Of a DNA stretch of 64,000 nucleotides, positions 16,621 to 25,357 are shown piece by piece. Under the pieces are notes generated by a model that saw only the letters and a list, made by a program, of their open reading frames with translations, had not been told where the DNA came from and ran no database searches. Source of the DNA: Oscillospiraceae bacterium (lineage in GTDB: Bacteria > Bacillota > Clostridia > Oscillospirales > Ruminococcaceae); assembly GCA_902362965.1 (NCBI GenBank), contig CABIYQ010000004.1:121280-185279 (forward strand), given 5' to 3'. Positions within the stretch are counted from its first letter, which is position 1. Every line of letters starts with the position of its first letter. The position numbers and the translations under genes were made by a program.

Positions 16621-16649
16621 ATTATACCAAAAAAAATATAAAATTACAA
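16621..16649 (-). promoter_or_regulatory. Promoter of the TIM-barrel/nrdR unit
   Basis: Minus strand TTGTAA-N17-TATAAT (plus 16621-16649), about 40 bp before the start. Confidence 0.65.
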
Positions 16650-16671
16650 GTAGTTCTGTACTTGCAAAAAA

Positions 16672-16992
16672 ATATATTTTTCTTCAATCCTCTGTTTATT
16701 TACCTGTTGAGCCTTATAAAACAAGTTCCATCAGACTAAAGACGATATAAAAGTTTTTTGCTTACTTTTTTTCAAAATTTTTTTCTTTAATCCTCTGTTT
16801 ACTTACCTGTCGAGCCTTATAAAACAAGTTCCATCAGACTAAAGACGATATAAAAGTTTTTTGCTTACTTTTTTTCAAAATATTTTCTTCAATCCTCTGT
16901 TTATTTACCTGTCGAGCCTTATAAAACAAGTTCCATCAGACTAAAGACGATATAAAAGTTTTTTGCTTACTTTTTTTCAAAAAAGTAAGGAA
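16672..16992 (+). repeat. Family B repeat array, three units of about 103 bp
   Basis: The landmark TTACCTGTCGAGCCTTATAA recurs with a period near 103 bp. Each unit ends GATATAAAAGTTTTTTGCTT and an open ACTTTTTTTCAAAA. Only the last unit closes the CTTAC...GTAAG hairpin (about 16970-16990), next to the secF 3' end. Confidence 0.85.
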
Positions 16993-17018
16993 TCCCTCGT
17001 GTTGAAGGATTCCTTTTT
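16987..17018 (-). terminator. Terminator of secDF
   Basis: AAGGAATCC pairs with GGATTCCTT just past the secF stop. On the minus strand the stem runs into TTACTTTTTTG of the repeat hairpin. Confidence 0.75.
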
Positions 17019-17021
17019 AAT

Positions 17022-17960
17022 TTATTTTTTCTTTTTCTTGTTTGACTTAGATTTCCGTTCATTCCACCAAACCCAAAGAGGTGAAGCGATACAAAGGCTG
17101 GCGTATGTTCCGGCGATCATACCAACGATCATAGGAATTGAGAAGCTGAGAATTGAAGATACGTGATAAATTGAAGCAACGATACTTACAATAAGCATAG
17201 TTGAAATTGTAGTAACAGATGTTCTGATGGAACGTCTCAGAGACTGGCTTGTACTTACGTTTACGAGTTCTGCAACAGAAGCTTTAGGCATATTGTTCTT
17301 GTTTTCTCTGATTCTGTCATAAATAACGATAGTATCGTTAACCGAGTAACCGAGAATTGTAAGTATTACAGCCATAAAGTTTGCGTTGATCTCATAGCCC
17401 ATAATAACGAATGTACCAAAAACGAAAATCAAGTTGTGGAGAAGTCCGATAACCGCACACACGCCTGCGGACCAGCCGCTTATCTTTTTGAATCTCAAAG
17501 CAATATAAATGATTATCAGTGCTGCGGCAAGAATCGAAGCAATTGCACATTTTAAGAAAAATTCTTTACCTGATGTTGGATTTACATCGTTTGAATCAAG
17601 AAGTTCAACCTTGTTGTCAGGGAATTTTTCCTGAAGAAGTTCTGTAAGAGCAGTTTGATCTTCTACTGAAAGACCGGTATCATAGCTAAATGAAATTGAA
17701 AAACTGTTTGAATCATTTGACAGATTTTCACCTTCCTGAATAACAACAGGTGTTTTCAGAAGATCTTCGATTTCGGACTGTGCGTCCTTAATTGAAGCAT
17801 CACCCTCATAGGAATATGAGATAATAGTACCGCCCTTGAATTCGATAGCGATTTCAACGCCCTTGATTACTGTTATTACAGCGATTGCGACAATAAGTGC
17901 AAGAGAAATGATAAACCAAATCTTTTTCTTTCCTGAAATATCATATACTTTATTATTCAT
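17022..17960 (-). CDS. secF: Protein translocase subunit SecF
   Basis: 312 residues from the ATG at 17960, preceded by GGAGG inside the end of secD. Six membrane helices with a large extracytoplasmic loop after the first. Family motifs include FKGGTIISYS, GYSVNDTIVIYDRIREN (helix 4 region) and the Arg/Ser-rich SLRRSIRTSVTT. With SecD it uses proton motive force to help the Sec channel release exported proteins. Overlaps secD by 8 bp. A repeat-derived hairpin and a terminator follow. Confidence 0.95.
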   Translation of the reverse strand: MNNKVYDISGKKKIWFIISLALIVAIAVITVIKGVEIAIEFKGGTIISYSYEGDASIKDAQSEIEDLLKTPVVIQEGENLSNDSNSFSISFSYDTGLSVEDQTALTELLQEKFPDNKVELLDSNDVNPTSGKEFFLKCAIASILAAALIIIYIALRFKKISGWSAGVCAVIGLLHNLIFVFGTFVIMGYEINANFMAVILTILGYSVNDTIVIYDRIRENKNNMPKASVAELVNVSTSQSLRRSIRTSVTTISTMLIVSIVASIYHVSSILSFSIPMIVGMIAGTYASLCIASPLWVWWNERKSKSNKKKKK

Positions 17961-19356
17961 TACTTGCACCTCCGTAAAGCTTCTTATTTCTGAAGACTTT
18001 GAATCTTGAAAGTGAAGTAACCATAAGTCTTGAAGCGAATACACCCATAATGAAGTTCAGGAGTGTACCCACAAATAGTGTGAAGCCGAATGAGTAAATA
18101 ACGCCTTCTGTTGTAGCGCCGATTCCGAACAGACTAAGTACCTTATTAAGACCTGACGCTAAGAAACTGTCAGGAGTACCAAATGCTGCCATAAGAATAA
18201 CGGCAACTATCATACTTGTAAGGTTTCCGTCCAGAATTGAAGAGAATGCTCTTTTGTAACCGGATCTTAGCGCAGTATCCAGACTCTTTCCTGCATTAAG
18301 TTCTTCTCTTATACGTTCGCCGGTAATAACATTAGCATCAACGCCCATACCAACAGTGAGTATAATACCTGCAATACCGGGAATTGTTAGGGTTGAACTC
18401 GGCATAAATCCGAACCATCCGGAGATACATGCAAGAGTAACAGAAACCTGTCCGATAATTGAAACTGCCGCAACGAATCCAAGAATTTTATAAAAATACA
18501 TCATGTATATTGCAATAAATGCAAAAGCGATAAGACCGCTTATTATCATGGCTTTCAGTGCGCCCGTACCCAAGGTTGGAGAAATCGTTTTGAAGCTGGA
18601 TATTTCAAGCTTGAAAGGCAGTGCACCCGAGTTGATTTTATCTGCAAGACTCTTAGCGCTGTCAGCGGTAAAATTACCTGAAATAACGGCTTCACCGTTT
18701 GTAATAGCTTCGTTTACAGTAGGTGCAGAAATCATATCGTTGTCCATCCAGATGGAAATGGATTCACCTGTACCTGCCATAGTTTGTGTAACTGTTGCAA
18801 AGGTTTCTTTTGCAGTATCTGAAAGTTTCAGTGATACTACATATGAATATGTACCGTCATTTTCCGGTTGTCTCATAGGTTCAGCCTTTAAAACGTCTTT
18901 ACCCTCAAGAACTACATCGCCTGCCGGAGAACCGTCCTCATTTGTATCGGTTCCGACTCTGAATGAAAGTACTGCTGTTTCACCCAGTTCCTTAACGGCA
19001 GCCTTAGGATCAAAATCCTTTTCTCCTGCCTGCCATGGGAATCTTACAATTACTCTGTCGTTTGCGTTATCCTGATAAACCTCACTGTCATTGATTTTCA
19101 GTGAGCTTAGTCTCTGCTTAATAACTTCCATAACTGAGTCAAGCTGTTCATCTGTTGCGTCGACGCCGTTTTCCGGAACAAATGTTACGTCAACACCGCC
19201 CTGAATGTCGATACCCAGACGAATGTCGTTGACGCCCTTGATGCGTGTTTTGGTTATATCGCCGTACTGTGTGGTAAAGCCGAGTATAACAGACGCTGCA
19301 AAGGCAATTATAAGCGCAAAAACTATAAAGAATACTGGTTTTTTTGCTTTTTTCAC
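17953..19356 (-). CDS. secD: Protein translocase subunit SecD
   Basis: 467 residues from a GTG at 19356, seven bases after AGGAGG; the TTG two codons earlier is too close to that site. It shows the N-terminal helix, the periplasmic-type P1 domain with DIRLGIDIQGGVDVTF, and the helix 4-6 region with GMGVDANVITGERIREEL. It partners with SecF in late protein export. Both genes share the promoter at 19424-19452. A CGGCATAA...TTATGCCG hairpin sits in the leader (about 19388-19411). Confidence 0.95.
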   Translation of the reverse strand: MKKAKKPVFFIVFALIIAFAASVILGFTTQYGDITKTRIKGVNDIRLGIDIQGGVDVTFVPENGVDATDEQLDSVMEVIKQRLSSLKINDSEVYQDNANDRVIVRFPWQAGEKDFDPKAAVKELGETAVLSFRVGTDTNEDGSPAGDVVLEGKDVLKAEPMRQPENDGTYSYVVSLKLSDTAKETFATVTQTMAGTGESISIWMDNDMISAPTVNEAITNGEAVISGNFTADSAKSLADKINSGALPFKLEISSFKTISPTLGTGALKAMIISGLIAFAFIAIYMMYFYKILGFVAAVSIIGQVSVTLACISGWFGFMPSSTLTIPGIAGIILTVGMGVDANVITGERIREELNAGKSLDTALRSGYKRAFSSILDGNLTSMIVAVILMAAFGTPDSFLASGLNKVLSLFGIGATTEGVIYSFGFTLFVGTLLNFIMGVFASRLMVTSLSRFKVFRNKKLYGGASNE

Positions 19357-19423
19357 ATTCAAGCCTCCTAAATCTTATTATTCATTACGGCATAATATTT
19401 TATTTATGCCGACAATTAATATT

Positions 19424-19452
19424 ATTATATTATCATTTAACAGTAATGTCAA
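19424..19452 (-). promoter_or_regulatory. Promoter of secDF
   Basis: Minus strand TTGACA-N17-TATAAT (plus 19424-19452). Confidence 0.75.
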
Positions 19453-19529
19453 GGGTATTTATAGTTTTTCACCATTTTTCACAAGCTTTTTAGAAAAGCT
19501 TTGTTGAAACTATAGTAACCCTTTTGATT

Positions 19530-19745
19530 TTATTTTTTATGCGAATCGGGATTATCCGTTCTGCCCATTAGATAGTCAATGGAAACATTGAAATAATCAG
19601 CAATTTTTAATAAAATTTCACCATTGGGAATTGCACCGTTTTTCCATTTCGTTGTTATTGAATTGGATAAACCTAATTCTTTTACAACCGGATTAGGTTT
19701 AGAACCAATTTTTTTACATAACTGTTCAAAGCGTTCCCAAAACAT
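19530..19745 (-). CDS. Small XRE-family HTH protein
   Basis: 71 residues from the ATG at 19745, with AAAGG upstream. The HTH domain FWERFEQLCKKIGSKPNPVV leads to IADYFNVSIDYLMGRTDNPD. The last seven residues and their codons match the neighbouring 19775 gene, showing a duplicated 3' end. It lies 29 bp downstream of that gene on the same strand, so the two probably form one transcript. Confidence 0.68.
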   Translation of the reverse strand: MFWERFEQLCKKIGSKPNPVVKELGLSNSITTKWKNGAIPNGEILLKIADYFNVSIDYLMGRTDNPDSHKK

Positions 19746-19774
19746 CAATTACGCCTTTCTTTTGTCAAAGCTTG

Positions 19775-20005
19775 TTATTTCTTATGCGAATCGGGATTAT
19801 CTGTTCTGCCCAGCAGGTAATCGACTGAACAGTCAAGATAATCAGCGATTTTAGTAAGGTTTATATACGTAATAGCTTGCCCTTTTGCTAAATGTGAGAT
19901 GAGGTTTATCCCCAATTCACAATCTGATAGCATAGTTTTTAATGATATATTTTTAGACTTAGCAAAGGATTTTATTCTATTGGATATTTCTTGTGAATTA
20001 TACAT
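19775..20005 (-). CDS. Small XRE-family HTH protein
   Basis: 76 residues. A close paralog of the 5926 gene: QEISNRIKSFAKSKNISLKT, LSDCELGINLISHLAKGQA and the DYLLGRTDNPDSHKK end. AAGGAG lies ten bases before the ATG. It is divergent from the 20131 gene across paired TCAC-N8-GTGA sites, the same layout as the 5455/5926 pair. Confidence 0.7.
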   Translation of the reverse strand: MYNSQEISNRIKSFAKSKNISLKTMLSDCELGINLISHLAKGQAITYINLTKIADYLDCSVDYLLGRTDNPDSHKK

Positions 20006-20041
20006 AAAAATAAATCTCCTTTTTGTTTATTTGCACTAATA

Positions 20042-20094
20042 TCACTTGTTACAGTGAAAATATTATTGACAATCACCGACTAAAGTGATATAAT
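20042..20094 (+). promoter_or_regulatory. Promoter with operator in its spacer (XRE cassette 3)
   Basis: TTGACA (20066-20071), 17 bp, TATAAT (20089-20094). The spacer holds TCACCGACTAAAGTGA (20073-20088). A second site, TCACTTGTTACAGTGA, is at 20042-20057, offset by 31 bp. Both fit TCAC-N8-GTGA, as in cassette 2. Confidence 0.78.
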
Positions 20095-20130
20095 TCAATT
20101 AAGTTATTATAAACTTGGAGGAAAGTGAAT

Positions 20131-20352
20131 ATGGAATATATTTCTACTAGATTAAAAACTCTTATGAAGCAGAGAGGAATTTCTCGAAAAAAACTCGCTT
20201 CGGATTTAAGCTTGAAACAAGAAGCAATAGATCAGTATCAAGACAATTTTTACACAGCTGATATTGAAACTCTGATTCTATTTTCAAATTATTTTAACGT
20301 TTCAGTCGATTATCTTCTTCAGCGAACCGACCAACCAAAATTGAAAAAGTAA
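20131..20352 (+). CDS. Small XRE-family HTH protein
   Basis: 73 residues from the ATG at 20131, nine bases after GGAGG; an in-frame GTG at 20125 is too close to that site. The HTH region RLKTLMKQRGISRKKLASDL leads to FSNYFNVSVDYLLQRTDQP. It is more diverged from the other small HTH proteins. Its promoter carries the operator in its spacer, so it is probably repressed by itself or by the divergent 19775 product. A strong terminator follows. Confidence 0.7.
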   Translation: MEYISTRLKTLMKQRGISRKKLASDLSLKQEAIDQYQDNFYTADIETLILFSNYFNVSVDYLLQRTDQPKLKK

Positions 20353-20367
20353 ATCATATTTTTTAGG

Positions 20368-20397
20368 GAACGCCCTCTCTCGCAGGGCGTTTTTTTC
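20368..20397 (+). terminator. Intrinsic terminator
   Basis: AACGCCCT pairs with AGGGCGTT across a 7-base loop and runs into TTTTTT. Confidence 0.85.
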
Positions 20398-20417
20398 GTT
20401 TTAAAAACGAAACTAAA

Positions 20418-20615
20418 ACTTACTTGTTCATTTCTTGTCCCGTGACAAGAAACGAACCAAAGAAACACGCCTGCTCAAACGCCGCAGGACGGCTTAAGGC
20501 ACTTAAAGTGCCGAATTTTATCCGTCATTCTGATACTGAACTAATAATGCTCCTCGTAAAAGGCAAGACGTTACATCTAAAATTCACGCCCATTTTAATT
20601 GGGTGCAATTAAAGG
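20418..20615 (+). repeat. Family C dispersed repeat, copy 4
   Basis: CATTTCTTGTCCCGTGACAAG hairpin, then CGCCGCAGGACGGCTTAAGG, TTTTATCCGTCAT, AAAAGGCAAGACGT and CACGCCCATTTTAATTGGGTG. It lacks the GGGAGAGTACC half of the core seen in copies 1 and 2, and is joined at its right edge to a family A unit. Confidence 0.75.
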
Positions 20616-20621
20616 TAGATT

Positions 20622-21043
20622 GTAAGCTGCTTTGCGAGTCTTTAAAAAGTGTTTAAAGTTGATTATATCCGGCATAAAAGTTTTGGTTCCGCTTTTTCAA
20701 AAGCGGAGGCTTACTTTTTTCAAAATTTTCCTTCAATAATCTGTTTACTTACCTGTCGAGCCTTATGAAACAAGTTCCATCAGACTAAAAACGATTTAAA
20801 AGTTTTTTTGCTTACTTTTTTTTTCAAAATTTTCCTTCAATACTCTGTTTACTTACCTGTCGAACCTTATAAAACGAGTTCCATCAGACTAAAAGCGATT
20901 TAAAAGTTTTTTTGCTTACTTTTTTTTCAAAATTTTCCTTCAATACTCTGTTTACTTACCTGTCGAGCCTTATGAAACAAGTTTCATCAGACTAAAAGCG
21001 ATATAAAAGTTTTTTTGCTTACTTTTTTTTCAAAAAAAGTAAG
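20622..21043 (+). repeat. Mixed array: one family A unit then three family B units
   Basis: The family A unit at about 20625-20718 has the CCGCTTTTTCAAAAGCGG cap. Three family B units of about 104 bp follow. The final closed hairpin at about 21018-21043 touches the purB stop codon. Confidence 0.82.
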
Positions 21044-22480
21044 TTAGTTTTTCATTTCAAATGTTTCGTTTAAGATATCCTTATTTGCTTCAAGGATCGG
21101 CTGAACAAGTTCGGACACAAATTCTTCTACCTGCTGAGCGCTTCTGCCTGTAAAGTTTTCAGGAGCCATTATAGCGTCCATTTCTTCCTTTGTTATCATA
21201 AACATTGGGTCTGCAAGGATTCTTTCGCAAAGATCGTTTTCAAGTCCTTCTTCCTTGACCTTTTTGCCCGCTTCCATTGAATACTGTCTGATCTTTTCGT
21301 GGAGAGCCTGTCTGTCACCGCCTTTTTTAACAGCGTCCATCATAATGTTTTCAGTAGCCATAAACGGAAGCTCTGCCATAACTCTCTTGCGTACTATCTT
21401 AGGATATACGACCATACCGCTTGTTACATTTATCATGATATTTAAAATCGCATCTGCTGCAAGGAACGCTTCTGCCACTGAGATTCTCTTGTTTGCGGAA
21501 TCGTCTAGAGTTCTTTCAAACCACTGTGTACCGGCAGTAAAAGCAGGATTCAGTACGTCGACCATAAGATATCTTGAAAGTGAAGTAATTCTTTCGCTTC
21601 TCATAGGATTTCTCTTGTAAGCCATAGCACTTGAACCTATCTGACTCTTTTCAAAAGGTTCTTCCATTTCCTTAAAGGACTGTAAAATTCTCATATCGTT
21701 TGAGAACTTGCTGCAAGACTGTGCAATACCTGCAAGAGCGTTAACCACAAAGGAATCGACCTTTCTTGAGTATGTCTGACCTGAAACAGGCACACAGCTT
21801 TCAAATCCCATTTCTTCAGCGATCATTTTTTCAAGCTGCTTGATTTTATCTGTATCACCCTCGAACAGCTCCATAAATGAAGCCTGAGTACCTGTAGTAC
21901 CCTTTGAGCCTAAAAGCTGAAGATCGGAAATTCTGCGTTCAATTTCCTTTAGATCCATAAGCAGTTCGTTTGTCCAGAGAGTTGCTCTCTTACCGACTGT
22001 TGTAAGCTGTGCCGGCTGGAGATGAGTATAAGCAAGGGCAGGCATGTCTTTGTATTTCATAGCAAAGTCGGAAAGCTGGGCAATTACGTTTATAAGCTTT
22101 CTGCGGATCACCTGAAGTGCGTCACGCATGATTATCACATCAGTATTGTCACCTACATAGCATGAAGTTGCACCTAAATGGATAATTCCTTTAGCGTCAG
22201 GGCAAGCCTGTCCGTATGTATAAACGTGCGCCATAACGTCGTGGCGTACTTCCTTTTCACGTGCTGCTGCCATATCGTAGTCGATGTTGTTAATATTTTC
22301 TTCAAGCTGTTTCACCTGTGCTTCTGTAACAGGAAGACCCAGCTTCATTTCTGCTCTTGCAAGAGCCACCCAGAGACGTCTCCAAGTTGTAAATTTCTTA
22401 TCGGCAGAAAAAATATACTGCATTTCCTCACTGGCATATCTTGTGCAGAAAGGACTTTCATAGCTGTTTGTGTTACTCAT
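21044..22480 (-). CDS. purB: Adenylosuccinate lyase
   Basis: 478 residues, normal for the longer PurB type. The fumarase/aspartase signature appears as GSSAMAYKRNPMRSER (about 280-295); the catalytic region IHLGATSCYVGDNTD and AYTHLQPAQLTTVGKR precede it. It acts twice in purine synthesis, on SAICAR and adenylosuccinate. Transcribed alone from the promoter at 22521-22550. The repeat hairpin at its 3' end may serve as its terminator, since no other is seen. Confidence 0.96.
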   Translation of the reverse strand: MSNTNSYESPFCTRYASEEMQYIFSADKKFTTWRRLWVALARAEMKLGLPVTEAQVKQLEENINNIDYDMAAAREKEVRHDVMAHVYTYGQACPDAKGIIHLGATSCYVGDNTDVIIMRDALQVIRRKLINVIAQLSDFAMKYKDMPALAYTHLQPAQLTTVGKRATLWTNELLMDLKEIERRISDLQLLGSKGTTGTQASFMELFEGDTDKIKQLEKMIAEEMGFESCVPVSGQTYSRKVDSFVVNALAGIAQSCSKFSNDMRILQSFKEMEEPFEKSQIGSSAMAYKRNPMRSERITSLSRYLMVDVLNPAFTAGTQWFERTLDDSANKRISVAEAFLAADAILNIMINVTSGMVVYPKIVRKRVMAELPFMATENIMMDAVKKGGDRQALHEKIRQYSMEAGKKVKEEGLENDLCERILADPMFMITKEEMDAIMAPENFTGRSAQQVEEFVSELVQPILEANKDILNETFEMKN

Positions 22481-22520
22481 AAGGGTATTAACTCCTTTTA
22501 TCTTTATTATTAAACACTTT

Positions 22521-22550
22521 ATTATATCATGGATTACCGCATTCTGTCAA
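22521..22550 (-). promoter_or_regulatory. Promoter of purB
   Basis: Minus strand TTGACA-N18-TATAAT (plus 22521-22550). Confidence 0.7.
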
Positions 22551-22555
22551 TCACC

Positions 22556-22985
22556 CCTACTTTTTTGAAAAAAAGTAGGCAAAAAACTTTTAAATCGTCT
22601 TTAGTCTGATGATATAATCTATACAAGGCTCGACAGGTAAGTAAACAGAGGATTGAAGAAAAATTTTGAAAAAAAGTAGGCAAAAAACTTTTAAATCGTC
22701 TTTAGTATGATGATATATTTTATATAAGGCTCGACAGGTGAGTAAACAGAGGATTGAAGAAAAATTTGAAAAAGGCTGGGCGAAAACTTTTATATCGCCT
22801 TTAGTCTGATGATATATTTTATATAAGGCTCGACAGGTAAGTAAAAAAGAATTGAAGGAAAAATTTGAAAAAGGCTGGGCGAAAACTTTTAAATCGTCTT
22901 TAGTATGATGATATATTTTATATAAGGCTCGACAGGTGAGTAAACAGAGGATTGAAGAAAAATTTGAAAAAGGCTGTAACTAGAA
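22556..22985 (-). repeat. Family B repeat array, four units, minus orientation
   Basis: It begins with a closed CTACTTTTTTGAAAAAAAGTAG hairpin, a CTTAC-to-CTAC variant changed on both arms. Four units of about 105 bp follow, with AAGGCTCGACAGGTAAGTAA landmarks. Later units use the AAAAGGCTGGGCGAAAACTT junction in place of AAAGTAGGCAAAAAACTT. Confidence 0.82.
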
Positions 22986-23007
22986 TAAATGAAATGGCAA
23001 AAAAGGT

Positions 23008-23036
23008 TTGACAGAATGTATTTTTAGTGTTATTAT
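23008..23036 (+). promoter_or_regulatory. Promoter of the 23068 dockerin gene
   Basis: TTGACA (23008-23013), 17-bp spacer, TATTAT (23031-23036). Translation before 23068 is therefore excluded. Confidence 0.75.
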
Positions 23037-23067
23037 AGAGAAAACTAAAGAAAGGCAGAAAAACAGT

Positions 23068-23502
23068 ATGAAAAAACGAACCATTAAAATAATTATTTCT
23101 GTTGCAGCGTCTGTTGTCGTTCTTACTGCCGGAATCGTTGCAGCAACGGGTAACTATCTGCCTGCAAACAGAGTATCCGCTCCGGATATGAAATATTCTG
23201 TGGGGGTCAAAGTCGGAGAAATGACCGCAGGTTATGTTCCTGTGGGAATCGGTATAAGGGGAGACGCAAATGGCGATGGAAACTTAAGTGCTGCGGATGC
23301 CGCTTATATTGCCAGTTATCGTGCGAATGTAAGCTTAAATGCTGATTATATGTCAGGTTATGAGGATTCCCTCAACGGAGCTATGGCAGATGCCGACAGC
23401 AACGGTAAGGTTTCTGCCGCAGATGCGGCTTGTATAGCTAAATTTCTTGCTATGAGGAGTATTAATGCTGATATCACATGGGAAGAAGTTTTAGGCAGGT
23501 AA
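23068..23502 (+). CDS. Membrane-anchored or secreted dockerin-only protein
   Basis: 144 residues from the ATG at 23068 (AAAGG upstream). An N-terminal hydrophobic segment (about 5-27) acts as signal or anchor. A linker of about 45 residues follows, then two dockerin calcium loops, DANGDGNLSAADAAYIA and DADSNGKVSAADAACIA. There is no catalytic domain. Dockerins bind cohesins on scaffold proteins, so this may tether cohesin proteins to the cell surface. Rubredoxin follows 56 bp downstream and may be co-transcribed. Localisation is inferred. Confidence 0.82.
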   Translation: MKKRTIKIIISVAASVVVLTAGIVAATGNYLPANRVSAPDMKYSVGVKVGEMTAGYVPVGIGIRGDANGDGNLSAADAAYIASYRANVSLNADYMSGYEDSLNGAMADADSNGKVSAADAACIAKFLAMRSINADITWEEVLGR

Positions 23503-23558
23503 CATATTGATAAATTATATTTTATAATTTAAAAAATAAATCAAAAGGAGTTTTTATT

Positions 23559-23720
23559 ATGAAAAAATATGTATGTGATCCATGCGGATACGTTTATGAT
23601 CCTGAAGCCGGCGATCCGGACGGCGGAATCGCTCCGGGAACAGCTTTTGAAGATATCCCTGACGACTGGGTATGTCCTGTGTGCGGAGTAGGCAAGGACA
23701 TGTTCTCTCCTGTGGATTAA
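23559..23720 (+). CDS. Rubredoxin
   Basis: 53 residues, beginning [18 protein letters not shown]. The Fe(SCys)4 site is C6-x-x-C9 and C39-P-V-C42 ([13 protein letters not shown]). AAAAGGAG precedes the ATG at 23559. Rubredoxins are one-electron carriers; in anaerobes they commonly feed flavodiiron proteins such as the FprA encoded at 12189. A terminator follows. Confidence 0.96.
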   Translation: MKKYVCDPCGYVYDPEAGDPDGGIAPGTAFEDIPDDWVCPVCGVGKDMFSPVD

Positions 23721-23733
23721 AAAATAATTGAAT

Positions 23734-23772
23734 GCCGCCTGAAATTATTAAATTTCAGGCGGCGCTTTTATT
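23734..23772 (+). terminator. Terminator after rubredoxin
   Basis: GCCGCCTGAAATT pairs with AATTTCAGGCGGC and is followed by TTTTATTA. Confidence 0.88.
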
Positions 23773-23776
23773 ACGT

Positions 23777-23922
23777 CCGGCATAAAAGTTATTTGCTTAC
23801 TTTTTTCACATTTTATCCTTGATTTTTTGCAAAAGTAACTTTGCGTGTCTTCAAAAACAATTTTATATTAATAAAATTCGGCATAAAAGTTTTTTGCTTA
23901 CTTTTTTTCAAAAAAGTAAGGA
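23777..23922 (+). repeat. Family A repeats upstream of spoVAD
   Basis: A truncated unit (CCGGCATAAAAGTTATTTGC) is followed by one fuller unit with AACTTTGCGTGTCTTC. The array closes with the CTTAC...GTAAG hairpin (about 23897-23920), 57 bp before spoVAD. Confidence 0.75.
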
Positions 23923-23978
23923 ATATTTAAAATTTAAATGGAGAAAATAATAAAAATAAAAAAGAACGGAGAATAAAT

Positions 23979-24992
23979 ATGGCAAAAAAAATAAGCAGAA
24001 ATACATTTACTACAGAAAATTCACCGTCAATAATGTCATTTGCATCTATAGTCGGAGAAAAGGAGGGACAGGGGCCGTTAGGAAGCTGTTTTGACAGAAT
24101 TGAAGTGGACAGTCACTTTGGACAGGAAACGTGGGAAAAAGCAGAAAGCGAGCTGCAAAAGCAGACTGTAGAGCTTGCAATGAAAAAGGCAAGTCTTAAG
24201 CCTTCGGATATTGACTACATTTTTTCAGGAGATCTTATAAATCAGTGTATCGGTACTACCTACGGACTTCGTGATCTTAATATTCCCTTTCTGGGACTTT
24301 ACGGTGCATGCTCAACAATGGCAGAGGGACTTTTGCTTTCGTCGCTGCTTACAGACAGCGGACTTGGCGGAAAAATTGCAGCGGCAACCTCTTCCCATTT
24401 TTCAACAGCAGAACGTCAGTTCAGATTTCCTCTTTCCTACGGAGGACAGAGAACTCCCTCCGCGCAGTGGACCTGTACAGCGTCCGGAGCCGTTGTATTG
24501 TCCCCGGAGGGAAACGCCCCTTACGTCAGAGCAGTTTCAATAGGAAGTATTGTTGATCTGGGAATTACCGATGCAAACAATATGGGAGCGGCAATGGCGC
24601 CTGCGGCTGCGACTACAATAAAAAAATATTTTGACGATACGGGATTTAAACCGGATGATTTTGATTATATAGTAACAGGCGATCTGGGACTAGTCGGCAG
24701 CAAGCTTTTAAATGAACTTTTACTAAAAGATAATATAGATATATCAAATAAGCATAAAGACTGCGGAGCGCTGATTTTTGATCCTGAAGAACAGGATACT
24801 CATGCGGGCGGTTCCGGATGCGGATGCTCGGCAAGCGTTTTATGCGGTTATTTTCTTCCTAAGGTTCAGACAGGTGAAATAAAAGAAATGATTTTTGCAG
24901 CGACCGGAGCGCTGATGTCGCCTACCGCTTCACAGCAAGGTGAATCAATACCGTCGATATCACATCTGGTGCATATCAGTCATTCAATTTAA
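23979..24992 (+). CDS. spoVAD: Stage V sporulation protein AD
   Basis: 337 residues, full length, with a thiolase/KAS III-like fold (LYGACSTMAEGLLLSSLL, SSHFSTAERQFRFPLSYGGQ, GCGCSASVLCGYF). SpoVAD binds dipicolinic acid and belongs to the SpoVA channel that loads it into the developing spore. CGGAG precedes the ATG. spoVAE follows 10 bp later. The usual upstream partner spoVAC is absent; a repeat array and rubredoxin are found instead. Confidence 0.95.
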   Translation: MAKKISRNTFTTENSPSIMSFASIVGEKEGQGPLGSCFDRIEVDSHFGQETWEKAESELQKQTVELAMKKASLKPSDIDYIFSGDLINQCIGTTYGLRDLNIPFLGLYGACSTMAEGLLLSSLLTDSGLGGKIAAATSSHFSTAERQFRFPLSYGGQRTPSAQWTCTASGAVVLSPEGNAPYVRAVSIGSIVDLGITDANNMGAAMAPAAATTIKKYFDDTGFKPDDFDYIVTGDLGLVGSKLLNELLLKDNIDISNKHKDCGALIFDPEEQDTHAGGSGCGCSASVLCGYFLPKVQTGEIKEMIFAATGALMSPTASQQGESIPSISHLVHISHSI

Positions 24993-25002
24993 GGAGGTTA
25001 TT

Positions 25003-25356
25003 ATGGAGTATTTATGGGCGTTTTTAATAGGCGGACTTTTTTGTGCAGTAGGACAGATTTTAATAGATTATACTAAGCTTACTCCAGCAAGAATATTAGT
25101 GTCATACGTTGTTATCGGCGTTATTATTTCTGCATTCGGCTGGTACAAGCCTCTTGTGGAATTTGCAGGCGGCGGGGCTTCTGTGCCTCTTACCGGATTC
25201 GGTCATCTTCTGGCTGAGGGAATTCGGAAAGCCATAGATGAAAAGGGATTTCTCGGCGTGTTTACCGGCGGAATGACCAGTGCGGCAGGCGGTATTACTG
25301 CAGCTCTGATTTTTGGTCTGCTTGCTTCTATTATTTTTAAACAAAAAGATAAGTAA
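25003..25356 (+). CDS. spoVAE: Stage V sporulation protein AE (SpoVAEB type)
   Basis: 117 residues from the ATG at 25003, seven bases after AAGGAGG. Four hydrophobic segments with FLIGGLFCAVGQILIDYTKL and GFLGVFTGGMTSAAGGITA, typical of SpoVAEB. It forms part of the membrane channel for dipicolinic acid with SpoVAD. A repeat hairpin starts right after the stop and may act as terminator. Confidence 0.93.
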   Translation: MEYLWAFLIGGLFCAVGQILIDYTKLTPARILVSYVVIGVIISAFGWYKPLVEFAGGGASVPLTGFGHLLAEGIRKAIDEKGFLGVFTGGMTSAAGGITAALIFGLLASIIFKQKDK

Positions 25357-25357
25357 C

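Noticed and set aside
16963..17166. Frame starting MLTFFQKSK at the secF 3' end
   Set aside because: It begins in the repeat hairpin and then runs antisense to secF. The same start is generated at other repeat copies (25102-25383), so it is a repeat artefact.
22556..22985. CRISPR array
   Set aside because: Tandem units of about 105 bp have no unique spacers, and there are no cas genes. The units are repeats throughout.
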